Assembly (NCBI GenBank): GCA_051294375.1
Contig: CM119266.1
Coordinates: forward strand, 3,846,420-3,910,419
Length of the DNA: 64,000 bases
From: Paraspadella gotoi
Lineage: Eukaryota > Chaetognatha
Direction: 5' to 3'
Position 1 is the stretch's first letter, and each line of letters opens with the position of its first letter. The position numbers and the translations under genes are program-made. Shown piece after piece: positions 37,115 through 49,169 of the stretch. The notes beneath the pieces are model-generated. The model had not been told where the DNA came from and ran no database searches. It saw only the letters and a list, made by a program, of their open reading frames with translations.

Positions 37115-38250
37115 GTGAGAAAGAGAGAAAGAGGGAGCGAGAGAGAGAGAGAGAGAGGCTTCGTTGTCGTCAATATCATCACTATATTGTTGTAATAATA
37201 ATTTTGCTTGTCAATTCTATTTTTGTCTTTACGTTATCATTTTTATCATTATTATCGTCGTCGTCATCATCATCAACATCATCGCTCACAGAGATTCTCT
37301 TTGACAAATTGCGAATCCGTGAAAAACATCGTTTATCATTCATCGGTTCATTTACTTAATGCTTGCTCGTTTGCTTGGTCGCCCGTTAGCTTTTTTGCCC
37401 GATGCCCAAACCAGATTTCTTGTTTAAGAAAATGAACGGTGATTTTCCCTTCGTTCACGCAATTTGTGATTGTGATTTGTGATTGTGATTGGTGATTTGT
37501 TTCGGTTCGACACAATTTGTTTCTTTCTCTTTTTGTCTCTGTCTCTGTCTCTGTCTCTGTCTCTGTTTGAATCAGTTTTATTTTTTTAATTTCGACGCAA
37601 TAAGACGTAGGTCTGTGTGTCTATAAATATAATGTTAATGTTATAATGTTAAAAATAGTAAGATTAAAAAAGAAAAAGATATTACGGACAAATGATTTAT
37701 GGTTTAAATTACATTTTCAAATGACTTTATCTTAGCTCAAATAAAAAAAAGGAAAAAAAAAACAAAAAGGAAGAACGAGAAAAAAATTTAATTTTAAAAA
37801 GAAAAACAATTTATATATATTTTTTAAAAATGAGGTACTACTCTATATGACATAAAATGATCTTATATAAAATAAATTTAAAAAATAACAAAATGAAGGA
37901 GGTGAAAATTAATTTTTGCTTTTACGAAATGAAATTTAACAATTCCCACGACTAATCAAACGCTAATCAAACCGTCTTTTGTTTGAAAATTTCATTTGTT
38001 TGTCTGCCGGTCGCTTCCAATAAAAAAAAAAAGTAAATGTCTTTTGTTTTTTCCTCGAAATCCTGTTTTTTTTCCGTCGTCATTTGTCGCGCAGATGGCG
38101 TCCGTCGTAAAACGAAATAAATTCGATGTTTTTATTTACGTCACCGACGTCGTTATCGTTATCGTCAAACGGACGTTTCCTTCGTCGTCGACGTCTAACG
38201 GTCGGCCACGCCCCCTTCAGACGTAGCGCCCCCTTCCCTCTCCGGTTCAG

Positions 38251-38379
38251 GCGTTCCCGTCGCTCGCTGCAGCGTCGATCGCGGCGGCTGCAGTCATCTC
38301 TGCCGCGAGGAGGATGGGCGTGTCTCGTGCGATTGTCCGCGTCACATGTCCCTGTCTGAGGATGGAAAGACATGCGCGG
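38251..38379 (+). CDS. EGF-like exon of fibrillin/LDL-receptor type
   Basis: A 129-nt exon, phase 1 to phase 1, between CTCCGGTTCAG and GTAAGG. It encodes RCSVDRGGCSHLCRE, then VSCDCPRHMSLSEDGKTCAG. The GGCSHLC and C-x-C-P-x(n)-L-x-x-D-x-x-x-C pattern is that of EGF modules in LDLR/matrix proteins. All six Cys are present. Confidence 0.88.
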
Positions 38380-39232
38380 GTAAGGAAGGGGGGAGGGGGA
38401 GGAAGAAGGCGGTGAGGTAGGGTGTAGAAGAGGGGAGAGGTGGGGTGTGGAAGAGGGAGGAAGGGTCAGGTAAGAGTCTGAACGGGTGAGTTTGTTTGTG
38501 AAAAAAATATCTATAGAACCAAAGAGATTATCGGACCAAATGTTATTCGATATTTTTGTTAAGATCAGATTTTATTATATTTTTTTTAGAATAAAAAAAA
38601 TTTTATTTACGAAGAGAATCACGTATAAATTTTGTGTTATCTACGAAGAGTACGAATTGGTCTTTTTCTAAACAATATTTAATACATGAATACTGTATAT
38701 GTATAATATAATTAATACAGACATTGTCTGCTATCCCAGGGGGCGGAGTAGTTTCTATTAAACAGTTAAACAAGTTTTTAATCCTCAGCGACATTTAAGT
38801 CAGAGTAGTGTGTCACTAGGGAACGAACCCCGTACGCGATGTCGAGATGAGATATTTTTTATCTGCGCAGCCACTTAGACGTGGGTGAAAACGAATAGTA
38901 GTAAGATGGCTTGAAAGCAAACTGTTAATAATTCAAAAAAACTAATGCTATTTGATTAATTATATCCAAAACAATGATTTAAATTTCTGATAATTTTTTT
39001 ATAAATTTTGTTCTATTATTATAATAACTCCAAATAAAGACTTAAATTTTTTTATCTTTATATACAAAAGTTGACTTTGTTAAAGAAGCGAACAAAGATT
39101 TGGTCATGTTTACTTTCTACACAATATGCACCATAATGGAAACCCGGATGTTGGGTCGACATCCGGGGTCACAAAACGCATCATCACTCGCGTATCACAA
39201 AACAACAAAACAAGCGGCGACGACGACGACGG

Positions 39233-39265
<33 letters not shown>

Positions 39266-40087
39266 AGACGACGCCGCTTCAAACCCCGGAGACCGAGTCA
39301 TGCAGAATAAATGAATTATTAAATCAAATATTTACGCTTTTTTAAAAAGGACGATATAAGAAATTATATTTAACTCGGTTTAAATTATAAATGCGTCATG
39401 GAAGATAATTAGTTGAGAGTAGAAAGAGTGACATCGTGATCACGTGACTAACAACAACAACAACAAATGTCAATAAAAAATTAATAACAAGAAAAGAACA
39501 AATTTAAAGAACAACAGAACCAGACGTAACAACAATGTTGTTAATGTCGACATTGTTGTTGTCAATTACAACACAATTACACAACACAATTACAATTACA
39601 ATTACAATACAATTGAAACATTCTTTGAAATATTTTCCACTTCATTGATAGGGAAGCCAGGTAATCTGGGAGTGAATAGGCGAGACTGTGAGAGAGTCTT
39701 GATTGAAAGCTTGCAGGGACCTGCTATGTCATTATCTTGTAAGAGTGATGGAGGCCTTAAACCACCAAAGCCTGTCCAAAGTCAGGGGCAAGATAGCTTA
39801 TTTATTAAATGAATGGATAATTTTTATATTGGTTGTACCAATTTCATATAACGATAAAAATAACAAATATGATAAATGACAATAAATGTCAGAAATTACA
39901 ACAACAACAGATGTAAACAACAACCACAATAATTGGAGCAAGAATAAAATACGCTTCTTCTTTAATTTTATATATATACAAATTTATTATTTATATTTTA
40001 ATATAATTAAATAATTATTAATAATAATTATGAATAATAATATTCTTCATAATCATTTAATAAAATTCATTCCCCCCTTTTCCACAG
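38380..40087 (+). other. Intron with tRNA-like element, (GAC)n and a SINE-like copy
   Basis: A minus-strand tRNA-like segment (about 38815-38885) has TAAGTGGCTGCG and B-box GGGGTTCGTTCC. A (GAC)n/(GGC GAC) run is at 39216-39273, and a family-1 SINE-like copy (plus) at 39670-39850. No exon is seen. Confidence 0.55.
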
Positions 40088-40181
40088 AGTACAACCTCCA
40101 AGGATTTAAACTTCCTTCTTACTTCGAAACTCAACACAACAAAATCATTTACTATCAGAGCTTCAGGACTGCAACGCCAGA
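40088..40181 (+). CDS. Reelin-like repeat, exon a
   Basis: Acceptor TTTTCCACAG, phase 1; ends in phase 2 at CCAGA|GTGAGT. It encodes about 31 residues (YNLQGFKLPSYFETQH, then KIIYYQSFRTATPE). On its own it is not diagnostic, but it joins in frame to the next exon, whose GGEI-C-LYF pattern is reelin-like. Phase continuity with both neighbours supports it. Confidence 0.7.
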
Positions 40182-40185
40182 GTGA

Positions 40186-40252
<67 letters not shown>

Positions 40253-40374
40253 AGGGAGTGAGGGAGCGAGGAGAACGATAATGCCGCCAACTGGAAGAAA
40301 ACACTTAAGACGAAGGAGTTCACACACAAATTGAATTCTCCTTTGTCCACGTCCGTCTATTTGTCTTTTACCAG

Positions 40375-40527
40375 ATTTCGTTTAACTGGAGGTGAAATCG
40401 CGACAACGAATTGCCGTGGGGGAACAATCAACACTTACCCTGGACTTTACTTCCACGGAGCTGAGATGCCTCGTCTTTGGGTCACGCCGCAGATCGATCT
40501 TTCGTCACACTTCCCCGAATTCATCGG
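40375..40527 (+). CDS. Reelin-like repeat, exon b
   Basis: Acceptor TCTTTTACCAG, phase 2 start, phase 2 end at ATCGG|GTAAGT. It encodes FRLTGGEIATTNCRGG, then PGLYFHGAEMPRLWVTPQID. The order GGxI...C...G...LYF...R...T..ID resembles the first half of a reelin repeat (a jelly-roll fold of the secreted neuronal protein reelin and related proteins). Assignment is by pattern only. Confidence 0.6.
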
Positions 40528-40618
40528 GTAAGTCGAATAAGATTTAGCATCGGGTAAGTCAAATAGATTTAGCTTAGGGTCTGAGGCAGGAATTGAACTC
40601 GGAACGTGCGGTTGAGGC

Positions 40619-40715
40619 TGACTCAGCTGACTCAGCTGACTCAGCTGACTCAGCTGACTCAGCTGACTCAGCTGACTCAGCTGACTCAGCTGACTCAGCT
40701 GACTCAGCTGACTCA
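40619..40715. promoter_or_regulatory. Eleven perfect TGACTCA (AP-1) sites, 9-bp tandem
   Basis: TGACTCAGC repeats exactly every 9 bp, from 40619 to 40709 (start of the last copy). TGACTCA is the consensus for AP-1-type bZIP dimers. The array lies about 90 bp inside the intron after exon b, and follows a B-box-like segment on the minus strand (GAGTTCAATTCCTG, about 40588-40601). Confidence 0.7.
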
Positions 40716-40939
40716 GTTTAATTTTGTTTCGATTTTACTTCGTAACTTTTTGTTAAAAGCAAATTTATGGGTATAATTTGTTGGTTGTATCTCTTTGTCG
40801 AACGAAGTATACATATATTTATATTAGTAACGTATACGTAGTACCTAATATATATACCATTTATCATATTTACGAATATATAAAACTTCTTCTCAACAAA
40901 CATTTTGAAAAGATAAGACGTTCGGTCCGAATGTCACCC

Positions 40940-40948
40940 GAGGGAGAG

Positions 40949-41000
<52 letters not shown>

Positions 41001-41063
41001 GCACTATGCGAGAAACGCCAAGGGAAACGAATCTTCCTCGCTTCATAAAAACCTAACGAGTTT

Positions 41064-41103
<40 letters not shown>
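40940..41103. repeat. (GA)n microsatellites
   Basis: Two GA runs, 40953-40999 and 41067-41103. An earlier one at 40193-40246 lies within the intron after exon a. Confidence 0.96.
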
Positions 41104-41106
<3 letters not shown>

Positions 41107-41514
41107 TCTTTCCATACCATTATCTTCCTCAGTATTTTTTTTTTCATATTTTTTTCTTTTCTTCGATCGTTGACCTCAAAATCAAAACAAAAGGGCAAAA
41201 GGTGTATTTTTCTCCTTTTTCTGAGATTTTTAGTCGCGCCTCGAGTCATACTTTGGTCGGTCAGTTTGTCTGTCCGTTGGTCGCTCAATCTGTCTATTTA
41301 TTTATCTTATTGTTATGATGTTTACCAAAAAAATATTTTCAAGCATAAGTTTAGATGTGATTGATGTTCAAATTTTGTTTTGACTATGCAAATGAGTTTC
41401 GAAGCGAGGCTCGTAAAAAAAAATGATCAGTCCCAATAGCCAATGCCTCGGAATTCCATTTCCTACTTTCTTCTCTTTTCTTTTTTGGGATCACAAATCA
41501 TTTCGAGATTTGGA

Positions 41515-42940
41515 GATGTGAGGTTGGGAGGAGGAGGAGAAGTAGGAGGAAGAGGAAGAGGAGGAGAAGCAGGAGGAGGAAGAGGAGGAGGAAGAGGAAC
41601 TGTGACGATATTTCTTTCTAGGGAGACATTCTTTTGGAATTGAGGTGAAAGGGGAGACAGAGAGAGAGAAAAAAAAAGAAGAGAGAGAGAGAGGAGATAT
41701 TTTTAGTGAATTTAGAGAAAAGATAAAAGAGAGGGAAATAGTACAAAAAGACAGAAATAGAGAAGAGAGGGAAATTGAATAGAAAGACAGAAAGAGAGAA
41801 GAAAGGAAAATAGAATAGAAAGACAGAAAGAGAGAAGAGAGGGAAAATAGAATAGAAAGACAGAAAAGAAAGAGAGGGAATAGAAAGAAGACAGAAAAGA
41901 GAAGAGAGGGAAATAGAATAGAAAAAGACAGAAGAGAGAGGAAGAGAGGAAATAGAATAGAAAGACAGAAAGAGAGAAGAGAGGAAATAGAATAGAAAGA
42001 CAGAAAGGAGAAGAGAGGAAAATAGAATAGAAAGACAGAAAGAGAGAAGAGAGGAATAAGGAATAAAAAGACAGAAAGAGAGAAGAGAGGAAAATAGAAT
42101 AGAAAGACAGAAGAGAGAAAGAGAGGAAAATAGAATAGAAAGACAGAAAGAGAGAAAGAGGGAAATAGAATAGAAAGACAGGAAAGAGAGAAGAGAGGAA
42201 AATAGAATAGAAAGACAGAAAGAGAGAGAGAGGAAATAGAATAGAAAGACAGAAAGAGAGAAGAGGAGGAAATAGAATAGAAAGACGAGAAAGAGAAAAG
42301 AGAGGCAAAATAGAATAGAAGACAGAAGAGGAGAAGAGAGGAAAATAGAATAAGAAGAAGAAGAGAGAGGAAAAAGGAAAAAGAATAGAAAAAGCAGAGA
42401 AAAGAGAGAGAGGAAATAGAATAGAAAGACAGAAAGAGAAGAGAGGAAAATTAGAATAGAAAGACAGAAAGAGAGAGAGAGGAAAATAGATAGAAAGACA
42501 GAAAGAGAGAAGAGAGGAAATAGAATGAGAAAAAGAAAGTGATACAAACACCCGCTTTAAACAAAACAATAGACACGAAAAAAATAGAGAATAAAATACC
42601 CAAAACGACGGAGACAGAGACATGAGACGGAGAGACGGAGAAACTGATATACGAGAGATGATAGAGACAGGAGAAACAGAAAGACAGAGACGGAGGGACG
42701 GAGAAACAGACGAGACAGAGACAGAGACAGAGGACAGAGAAACAGAGAGACAGAGACGAGAGACGGAGAGACGAGAACAGAAGACAGAGACGGAGAGACG
42801 GAGAACAGAGACGGAGAACGAGAAGACAGGAGACGGAGAAACAGAGACGGGACGAAAAGAGGAACAGAGACGGAGAGGCAGAGACGGAGAGACGGAGAGA
42901 CAGAGAGACAGAGACAGAGACAGAGACGAGAGGACGGACG
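41515..42940. repeat. Purine-rich satellite (36-bp family) and GAGAC repeats
   Basis: GGA-rich DNA (41525-41600), then about 23 imperfect units of AGAATAGAAAGACAGAAAGA plus GAGAAGAGAGGAAA (41740-42530), then AGACGGAGAGACAGAG repeats (42605-42935). Copy-to-copy indels are frequent. Minus-strand frames of 300-410 codons are artefacts of the missing stops. Confidence 0.92.
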
Positions 42941-42949
42941 ACAATAATG

Positions 42950-43558
42950 ACTTTTTTCTTTTCTTTTTTTTAATTTTTCTTTCTTTTCTGTCTGGAGCGT
43001 TTACCGTTTACAGTGCTTATTATCATTTTATTGCCTCATATTCACAGAATGCTCTTGGGGGGGGTTTCGCTTATTTCTTTCTTCCTTTTAATTCTTTCTA
43101 TTCTCTCTTTTTTCTAGGTTTTACTTTTTTTCTACTTTTTTTAGTCAAGTTTATTGGGCTTTCTTTTTTCTTTTTCTCTTTTTTTTTTTCTTTTTTTTAC
43201 TTTGTTTCTTTTTTATTTTTTTGTCTTTTTTTTCTTTTTTTTTCCTTTTTTCTTTATCGCCTTTTTTCTTTTTTTTCCATTTTTTTCTTTTTTTTCCCTT
43301 TTCTTGTTTTTCTTTTTTTCTTTTTTTCATTTTTTCTGTTTTCTTTTTCTTTTTTTTCCTTTTTGTTCCGTTTTTTTTTTTTTTCTTTTTTTTTTCTTCT
43401 TTTTCTTATCTTTTCTTTTTTTCTTTTTTTATTGTGCTCTTTTTTTTTTTCTTTTTTCTTTTTCTTTTTTTCTGTTCTTGTTTTCTTTTTTTTCTTTTTC
43501 TTTTTTCTTTTTTCTTTTTTTTCATTTTTTCTCTTTCTTTCTTTGTTATTTCTGTTTT

Positions 43559-43590
<32 letters not shown>

Positions 43591-43648
43591 TCATGCCCGC
43601 CTTCTTCACTCATGAAATTGTGATTCCCGCCTTTCGCGTCATCTCACG

Positions 43649-43684
<36 letters not shown>

Positions 43685-43690
43685 GTTTCC
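42950..43690. repeat. T-rich tract, (TTTC)n and (TC)n
   Basis: About 450 bp of T runs broken by C (43140-43560), then (TTTC)n (43556-43592) and (TC)n (43651-43681). Paired with the purine-rich block upstream, it could form large secondary structures. No exon is found between 40528 and 45186 other than this repeat DNA. Confidence 0.9.
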
Positions 43691-44139
43691 CGCGATTTCA
43701 CGTGAATCTTAATTTGCATTGAGTCACGAACAGAAGTCGGGCGGCGTCATTCGTTGTCGGGCGACGTCGGGCGGCGTCTGGCACTGTTGTCCGTTGCCGG
43801 GCGGCGTCATCCGTGGTCGGTCCGCGTCGGGCGTCGATTGGATTAAGTCAAGAGCGGAAGTAATATCCGCCCGGTTTTCGTGTTATATGGACTCTCTATG
43901 CGCATAGTAATTGAGTTGTATGGACTCTCTATGCGCATAGTAATTGAGTTTCTCTTTCAAAATAAATTTAAAATCTATTTAAAAAAAAAAGAGAACCTTC
44001 ACCCTGAAATATTACTAAATTGATTCATATACATATATTCATATTCTATGTTCTATTTCTATATTCTTTGCCATCTTAACCAGTTGGTTAAATATGATTA
44101 TCTTTCTGACATTTCTCATACTTTCCTTCTTTCTCTCCC

Positions 44140-44700
44140 TCCCTATCAATCTTTATCTCTCTCTCTCTCTCTCCGTCTCCCCCCTCTCCCTCTCTCTCCC
44201 TCTCTGCCCTNNNNNNNNNNNNNNNNNNNNNNNNNCTCATTCTCCCCCCTCCCTCCTCCTTCCATCTTCTCCCTCTCCCTTCCTGTCTCTCTCCGCACCT
44301 ATCTCTCTACATCTCCCCTTTATACTCTCCTCCCGTTCCCCAACCCTCCACTCTCCTCCGTTCTCCCCCCTCTCACTTCTCCCTCCATTCTTCTCTCTCC
44401 CTGCCCTCCATACCTCTCCTTCCCTCCCACCCTATCTCTCTCTCTCCCTCTACTGCCCTCTCACTCTCCCTCCTCCATCCACTCTTCTTCCCTCTCCTCC
44501 CTCTCACTCTCTCCACCTCCCTCTCTCTCTCCCCCCCTATCTCTCTCTCTCCCAAGAAAACTCTTCTATACCTCCTCTCACTTCGTCCCCCTCTTCGCCT
44601 CTCCTTCCCTCTACCTCCCTCTCACTCTCCCCTGCCCTCTCCCACCCTGCCATGCTTTTCTCCCATCCCTCTCTTCCCCCCCATCTCTCTCTCTCTCCCT
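44140..44700. repeat. C/T-rich tract with 25-N gap (44211-44235)
   Basis: Polypyrimidine, with TCTC and CCCTCTC motifs. Long Leu/Ser/Pro frames are compositional. Confidence 0.9.
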
Positions 44701-45186
44701 CAATAAATTTTCTTCATGACCGTAAAAGAGAAATTTTTATGCCAAAGTTTGAAGGAAAAATCAGTGACAAATTGTGACTTTAAAAATTTTGAGCCAGCAC
44801 GATAATTCGTCGGTCTTTCGTCTTGTCATCTCCTCTGTCCATTACTTCTATCACCTGTCGTTCTGCGAGTCTCCTCTGTCTCATTAACTTCTATCACTGC
44901 GTTATCCATCAGCCTCTGTTAATTACTTTCTATCACTGTTCATTGTCATCGTATCCTGTCGATTACTTATTCATCACTGTCGATTGTCATCTCCCTGTCT
45001 ATTCTTTCTTAATCAACCCGTCGTTGTCAATCGCCTCTGTCATACTTCTATCATCGTTCGTGTCATACGTCTCTGTCATTACTTCTATCACCGTCCCGTT
45101 GTCATCAGTCCTGTCAATTACTTACTAACCGTGACTGTCATCCGTTTCTGTAAAATAAAACTTTACATCACTTGTTGATTCAACAG

Positions 45187-45300
45187 AGACTATAGTGACT
45201 GAATTCAAATTCACTGCTGAGGAAATCCAACTGCGATGGACTCGAAGTGGAAGAAAGTATATTCTTCGTTGAAGATGAGAACCGATACGCGAGGCCGAGA
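45187..45300 (+). CDS. Possible reelin-like exon, frame uncertain
   Basis: After a potential acceptor (TTGATTCAACAG) the phase-1 frame reads TIVTEFKFTAEEIQLRWTRS and then meets a stop at YILR*. The LRW near a hydrophobic run resembles the second half of a reelin repeat. The phase does not match exon b, and no clear donor is visible, so a missing exon, base errors or a false exon are all possible. Confidence 0.35.
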
Positions 45301-45737
45301 CTTGGCAGCGTCAGCTAATAATATATCGTAATGCGTTAATGCTACAAATGTAAATTAAATGCATAAAAATTGAAAAAAAGCTTTATATACATACAATATT
45401 AGGATGCGATTTTTTCCCCTTCCTTTCCATGGATTTTCTTCCAACGTTAATATAAAGAGGATATGACCAGGATATTATTCTTCTCATGTTTATTATATTT
45501 TTTTTTTTTTGGCTTCTTTTTTCCTTTTTTCGCCCTAAATTGCTTTTCTTGTTTTATTATTTATTTCTATTCTTTTCTTTCTTTTCTTCCTTTTCATTTT
45601 CTTTTTCTTCTTCCTTCCCTCCTAAGTTCATCCCACTGACCCCCCCCTTACCCCCAATCCCGTTCTCTCTCCCCCCTCTCCCACTTCTCACTCTCCTTCT
45701 CGCCGCCCTTCTCACCCCTTTCTGTACTCCCTCTACA

Positions 45738-46090
45738 CTGTGATGCAACCACAGGAGAGAAGAGTTCATGCGAAGGTACCGAGTCTCGTGCCTCAGGCAC
45801 TTACAACTGACAGAGCGGACTTCGAGTTCGACAGCGAGGACGACCCAATCAGATTGGTGCAACGACGACATTCTGGAAGAGATAAGGAAATGGGGATTGG
45901 AAGGACTTTGCAATGCATACTCGTATCCAGAATCGAATCCTTGCACAGCACAGAAGTACGTTTTTGGAGCTTTTGCAATCAATCTTGTCCAAGCATCGTA
46001 TCTTGCACAGCACAGGTACTTTTTGACATTGCAATCAATCGTATATCCAAAGAGTACGATCCTTGCAAGCACAGAGCGTACTTTTTTTAT
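45738..46090 (+). pseudogene. Noisy upstream copy of the reelin-like exon c
   Basis: It keeps GAGAAGAGTTCATGCGA, CAGATTGGTGCAACGACGAC and ATTCTGGAAGAGATAAGGA, as in 47379-47581, but frames change several times. Its 3' end is present in three tandem versions (CCTTGCACAGCACAGAAGTAC, then TTGCACAGCACAGGTACTTT, then CCTTGCAAGCACAGAGCGTAC). Confidence 0.6.
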
Positions 46091-47378
46091 TTGTTTGTCA
46101 TGTCTCTGTTTTGTTTTTGATTTTCTCAATGTGGTTGGTAACTTTACATCATAATATATTACATATATATAAATAATCTAGAGAATTAAAAAGAGGAACC
46201 AGAAGGACAGACGGACAGAGCAGAATATTAAGCAGTAAAAAGACAGACAGCGACAGGAGTGAGTGACTGAGAGCTGAAACCAACTTACGGATCCGGAATG
46301 AAGGACTCTCTACATTCCTGGCATCTTGCTAAAATCTGGATTATTTCCGAAAGCGTTATCTTTCTCTCCTGGATTTTTCCAATTTAATATAAAAGAGGTA
46401 TGACCAGAATTCGATCTTGGAATTCTCGGCTCATTCTCGGTCAATCAGTGACTATCGCCACTATGGCTTATATTAATTAGATACTTTAATTATTCAGGAT
46501 CGAATCCTACATATATTAAACATTACAGTGAAACAAGTAATTTTGTAACTTTCATAAAAAAAGTTCTTAAAAGTAATATTTTTAGTAATACTTTAGTTAT
46601 TATTTTTTTTTAATTTTTACTTCACATTTAGATTTAGATTTAGGTTTAGATCTGCCTTTCTCCTCATACATACTCCCTCTCTCTTAATCTGTGTTTATTA
46701 TGGTGTTTCCCTACATTTCTCGCTCATTCGCGAGACAGTTGATCAAATATTATCCAATTTCCTGAAGTATAAGAAAAAAAATCGCAAAAAATAAGAAAAA
46801 CAACTATTGGCGCCTCTGGCGAAAAGAAGAGGAATGACTTGTCTCAGCAGAGAAAAAAAAAGAGCATCGAGATCAGAATTTTTCACTTTAACGTATATCA
46901 GAAGAAAAGAGAAACATCATTTTCAGCTAAACATAAACAATGACTGAATTAGATGGAAAAACATAGACGATGTTTTAAAGAGAATATTATTTTTTCTCAT
47001 GTTTATTTTTTTTTTTTTTTGGCTTTTTTTTTCCTTTTTCGCCCTAAATGCTTTTTCTTGTTTTTTTATTTATTTCTTTCTCCAACTTATCGTCTTTTTT
47101 TCTAATCTTTTGGGTTTTTTATCCCATTATTTAACTCTCTTTTTTTACTTGTATTTATTCTTTGATGTTTTTTATTTTCTTTTCCATTCCTTAATTTTTT
47201 TTGTTTTTTCTTTTCTTTTCTTTTCTTTTCTTTTCTTTGTCTTTTCTTTTCTTCTTTTTCCTTTCCTCCTAAGTTCATCCCACTAACCCCCCCCCCTTAC
47301 CCCAATCCCTTCTCTCCCCCCTTCTCCCCCTTCTCTCCCCTTCTCTACTCTCCTTCTCCCGCCCTTCTCACCCTTTAG

Positions 47379-47581
47379 ACCCTCTACACCGTGACCAACA
47401 AGAGAGAAGAGTTCATGCGAGGTACAGTCCGCCTCATGGCCTACCTGACCAGAGCGGATCAGTTCACAGGGACGACCCAATTCAGATTGGTGCAACGACG
47501 ACATTCTGGAAGAGATAAGGACCAATGGAGATTGGAAGACTTTGCAATCATGCTCTCCAAGATCGATCCTTGCAAGCACAG
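47379..47581 (+). CDS. Reelin-like repeat, exon c
   Basis: Acceptor CACCCTTTAG, phase 0; ends phase 2 at CACAG|GTACTT. The frame is open for 67 codons: TLYTVTNKREEFMRGTVRLM, then TTQFRLVQRRHSG and DQWRLEDFAIM. The pattern FR-x-x-Q...D-x-W-x-L/I-D/E-x-x-x-I matches the end of a reelin repeat (consensus fRW-Q...WaiD-v-I). The donor GTACTT is weak, and a 55-bp duplication supplies a second donor at about 47634. Confidence 0.6.
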
Positions 47582-48140
47582 GTACTTTTTGACTTTGCAA
47601 TCAATCTTTCCAAGATCGATCCTTGCAAGCAGAGGTACTTTTTTTATTTGTTTGTGTCTTGTTTTGTTTTTGATTTTCTTAATGTGGTTGTGTAATTTAC
47701 ATATATATATTACATTTATATATAATCTTAAATAATCTTAGATAGATTAAAAAGAGGAACAGAAGGACAGACGGACAGACAGAATATTAAGCAGTTAAAA
47801 AGACAGACAGACAGTGTGACTGACTGACCAACTTACGGACACGGAATGAAGGACTTCAAAGTTCCGGGATCTGCTAAAATTTCGGCATTATTTTCCGAAA
47901 GCGGAGCTTTCTGTTCTTAATCCCTTAACTTAATTTTTAACCTTATCCCTCACAATAATTCCGAACTAAATCTTTAAACAAATTGTTATCAGTATAAAAG
48001 GAGATACACCGACCGACTCCTCTCCTTCTCATTCACCTCCTCTTCATCCTCCTTCCAGGGATTACGGGCCGCGTTCACGAGGTTCAGTTCACCTTTTCTC
48101 TCTCTCCTCTCTCTCTCTTTCTCTCTTCTCTTTCTCGTCT

Positions 48141-48192
<52 letters not shown>

Positions 48193-49136
48193 ATCTCTTC
48201 TCTTCTTCTTCCTAGTTTCTCCCTTTTTCACCCTCATGATTTTGTGACTTTACTTCTAGTCAGGATACCTTTTCAGAGGTTACTTTTATCATTTATTCTA
48301 AACCCCAACTGAACATCGTAGGAAATGGATGGATTGATTTTAAACTTAAAAACCTTTTCTGATTCTGAATTTCATCTGAAATTGTACGCCTTTTGAAAAT
48401 ATGGCTAAAATGTCAACCAAAGAGACGTAAAATGTTATTTACTACGAGAACAAAAAATTCTATTTTCGTAAATTGAGCAGAAAAATGAAATTAAAAATAC
48501 GAAAGTTCTTCGACCTTAAAAGTAAAGAAAATATAAGATCGTAATAAATAAATTAAATCTGCGATCTCTCGTTGCTATGACGACAGTGATTAAATCCATG
48601 ATTTCTTTTGGACCCTCGGTCTTAATATCTCTGTGAAACTCGGTCAAAAATCAAACGTGATACTATCGAGCAGATGTCGCTCTCACTTTGCGTGACTCGC
48701 AAATTCACGGCGGCGCCAAGTCACGTGATCATTAAAATCGTGAAAATTTTAAATTTAGCATTATTTTAAAAAATATACGACATTGTAGTAATAAACAAAA
48801 CTATAATAAAAATGCTATATATTTCAAAAAAAGAATATTTCTAAGAATAGTATGTATGTATAAATATATAATGCCCTTGTATAAAAAAAAATTAAATTTT
48901 TTTAGAAATAAACATTTATTGGTGAAATGTTTCACTCTGCTTGAGTGACCGCGTATAACCAATCCCTCCATTTCCCGCGGTCGACGTTATTCCGTGGATC
49001 AAATCACGTGACCAGAGGACCACATGATCACGTGACGTCACTTGGTTCATGATCGAAATATAAATCGACGACGAAATTTCGTTGATTAGAAATTGATTGA
49101 GTCGCGAAAAGTCGCTTGATTATCGGGGAGACACGC

Positions 49137-49169
<33 letters not shown>

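Larger units (their letters stand above)
45420..47900. repeat. Direct duplication of a 1-kb exon-bearing segment
   Basis: 45430-46430 and 46975-47890 share the same order: T-rich DNA with GCTTTTCTTG, a run of C, an exon beginning near CCCTCTACAC(C/T)GTGA, the exon end and GTACTTTTT donor, an AGAAGGACAGACGGACAGA stretch, and AACTTACGGA. The upstream copy has more indels and looks less accurate. Confidence 0.8.

Noticed and set aside
41618-42944. Minus-strand frames of 309 and 410 codons rich in Ser, Leu and Phe
   Set aside because: They are the complement of the GAAAGACAGA satellite, with indels between units and no domain pattern.
42622-43623. 333-codon plus-strand frame starting in Arg/Glu repeats and ending in poly-Phe
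   Set aside because: The frame crosses from a GAGAC satellite into a T-rich tract, so it is compositional only.
48058-48110. Short exon after CCTTCCAG (DYGPRSRGSVHL frame)
   Set aside because: No donor is visible before a (CT)n tract and no domain pattern, too little to call.
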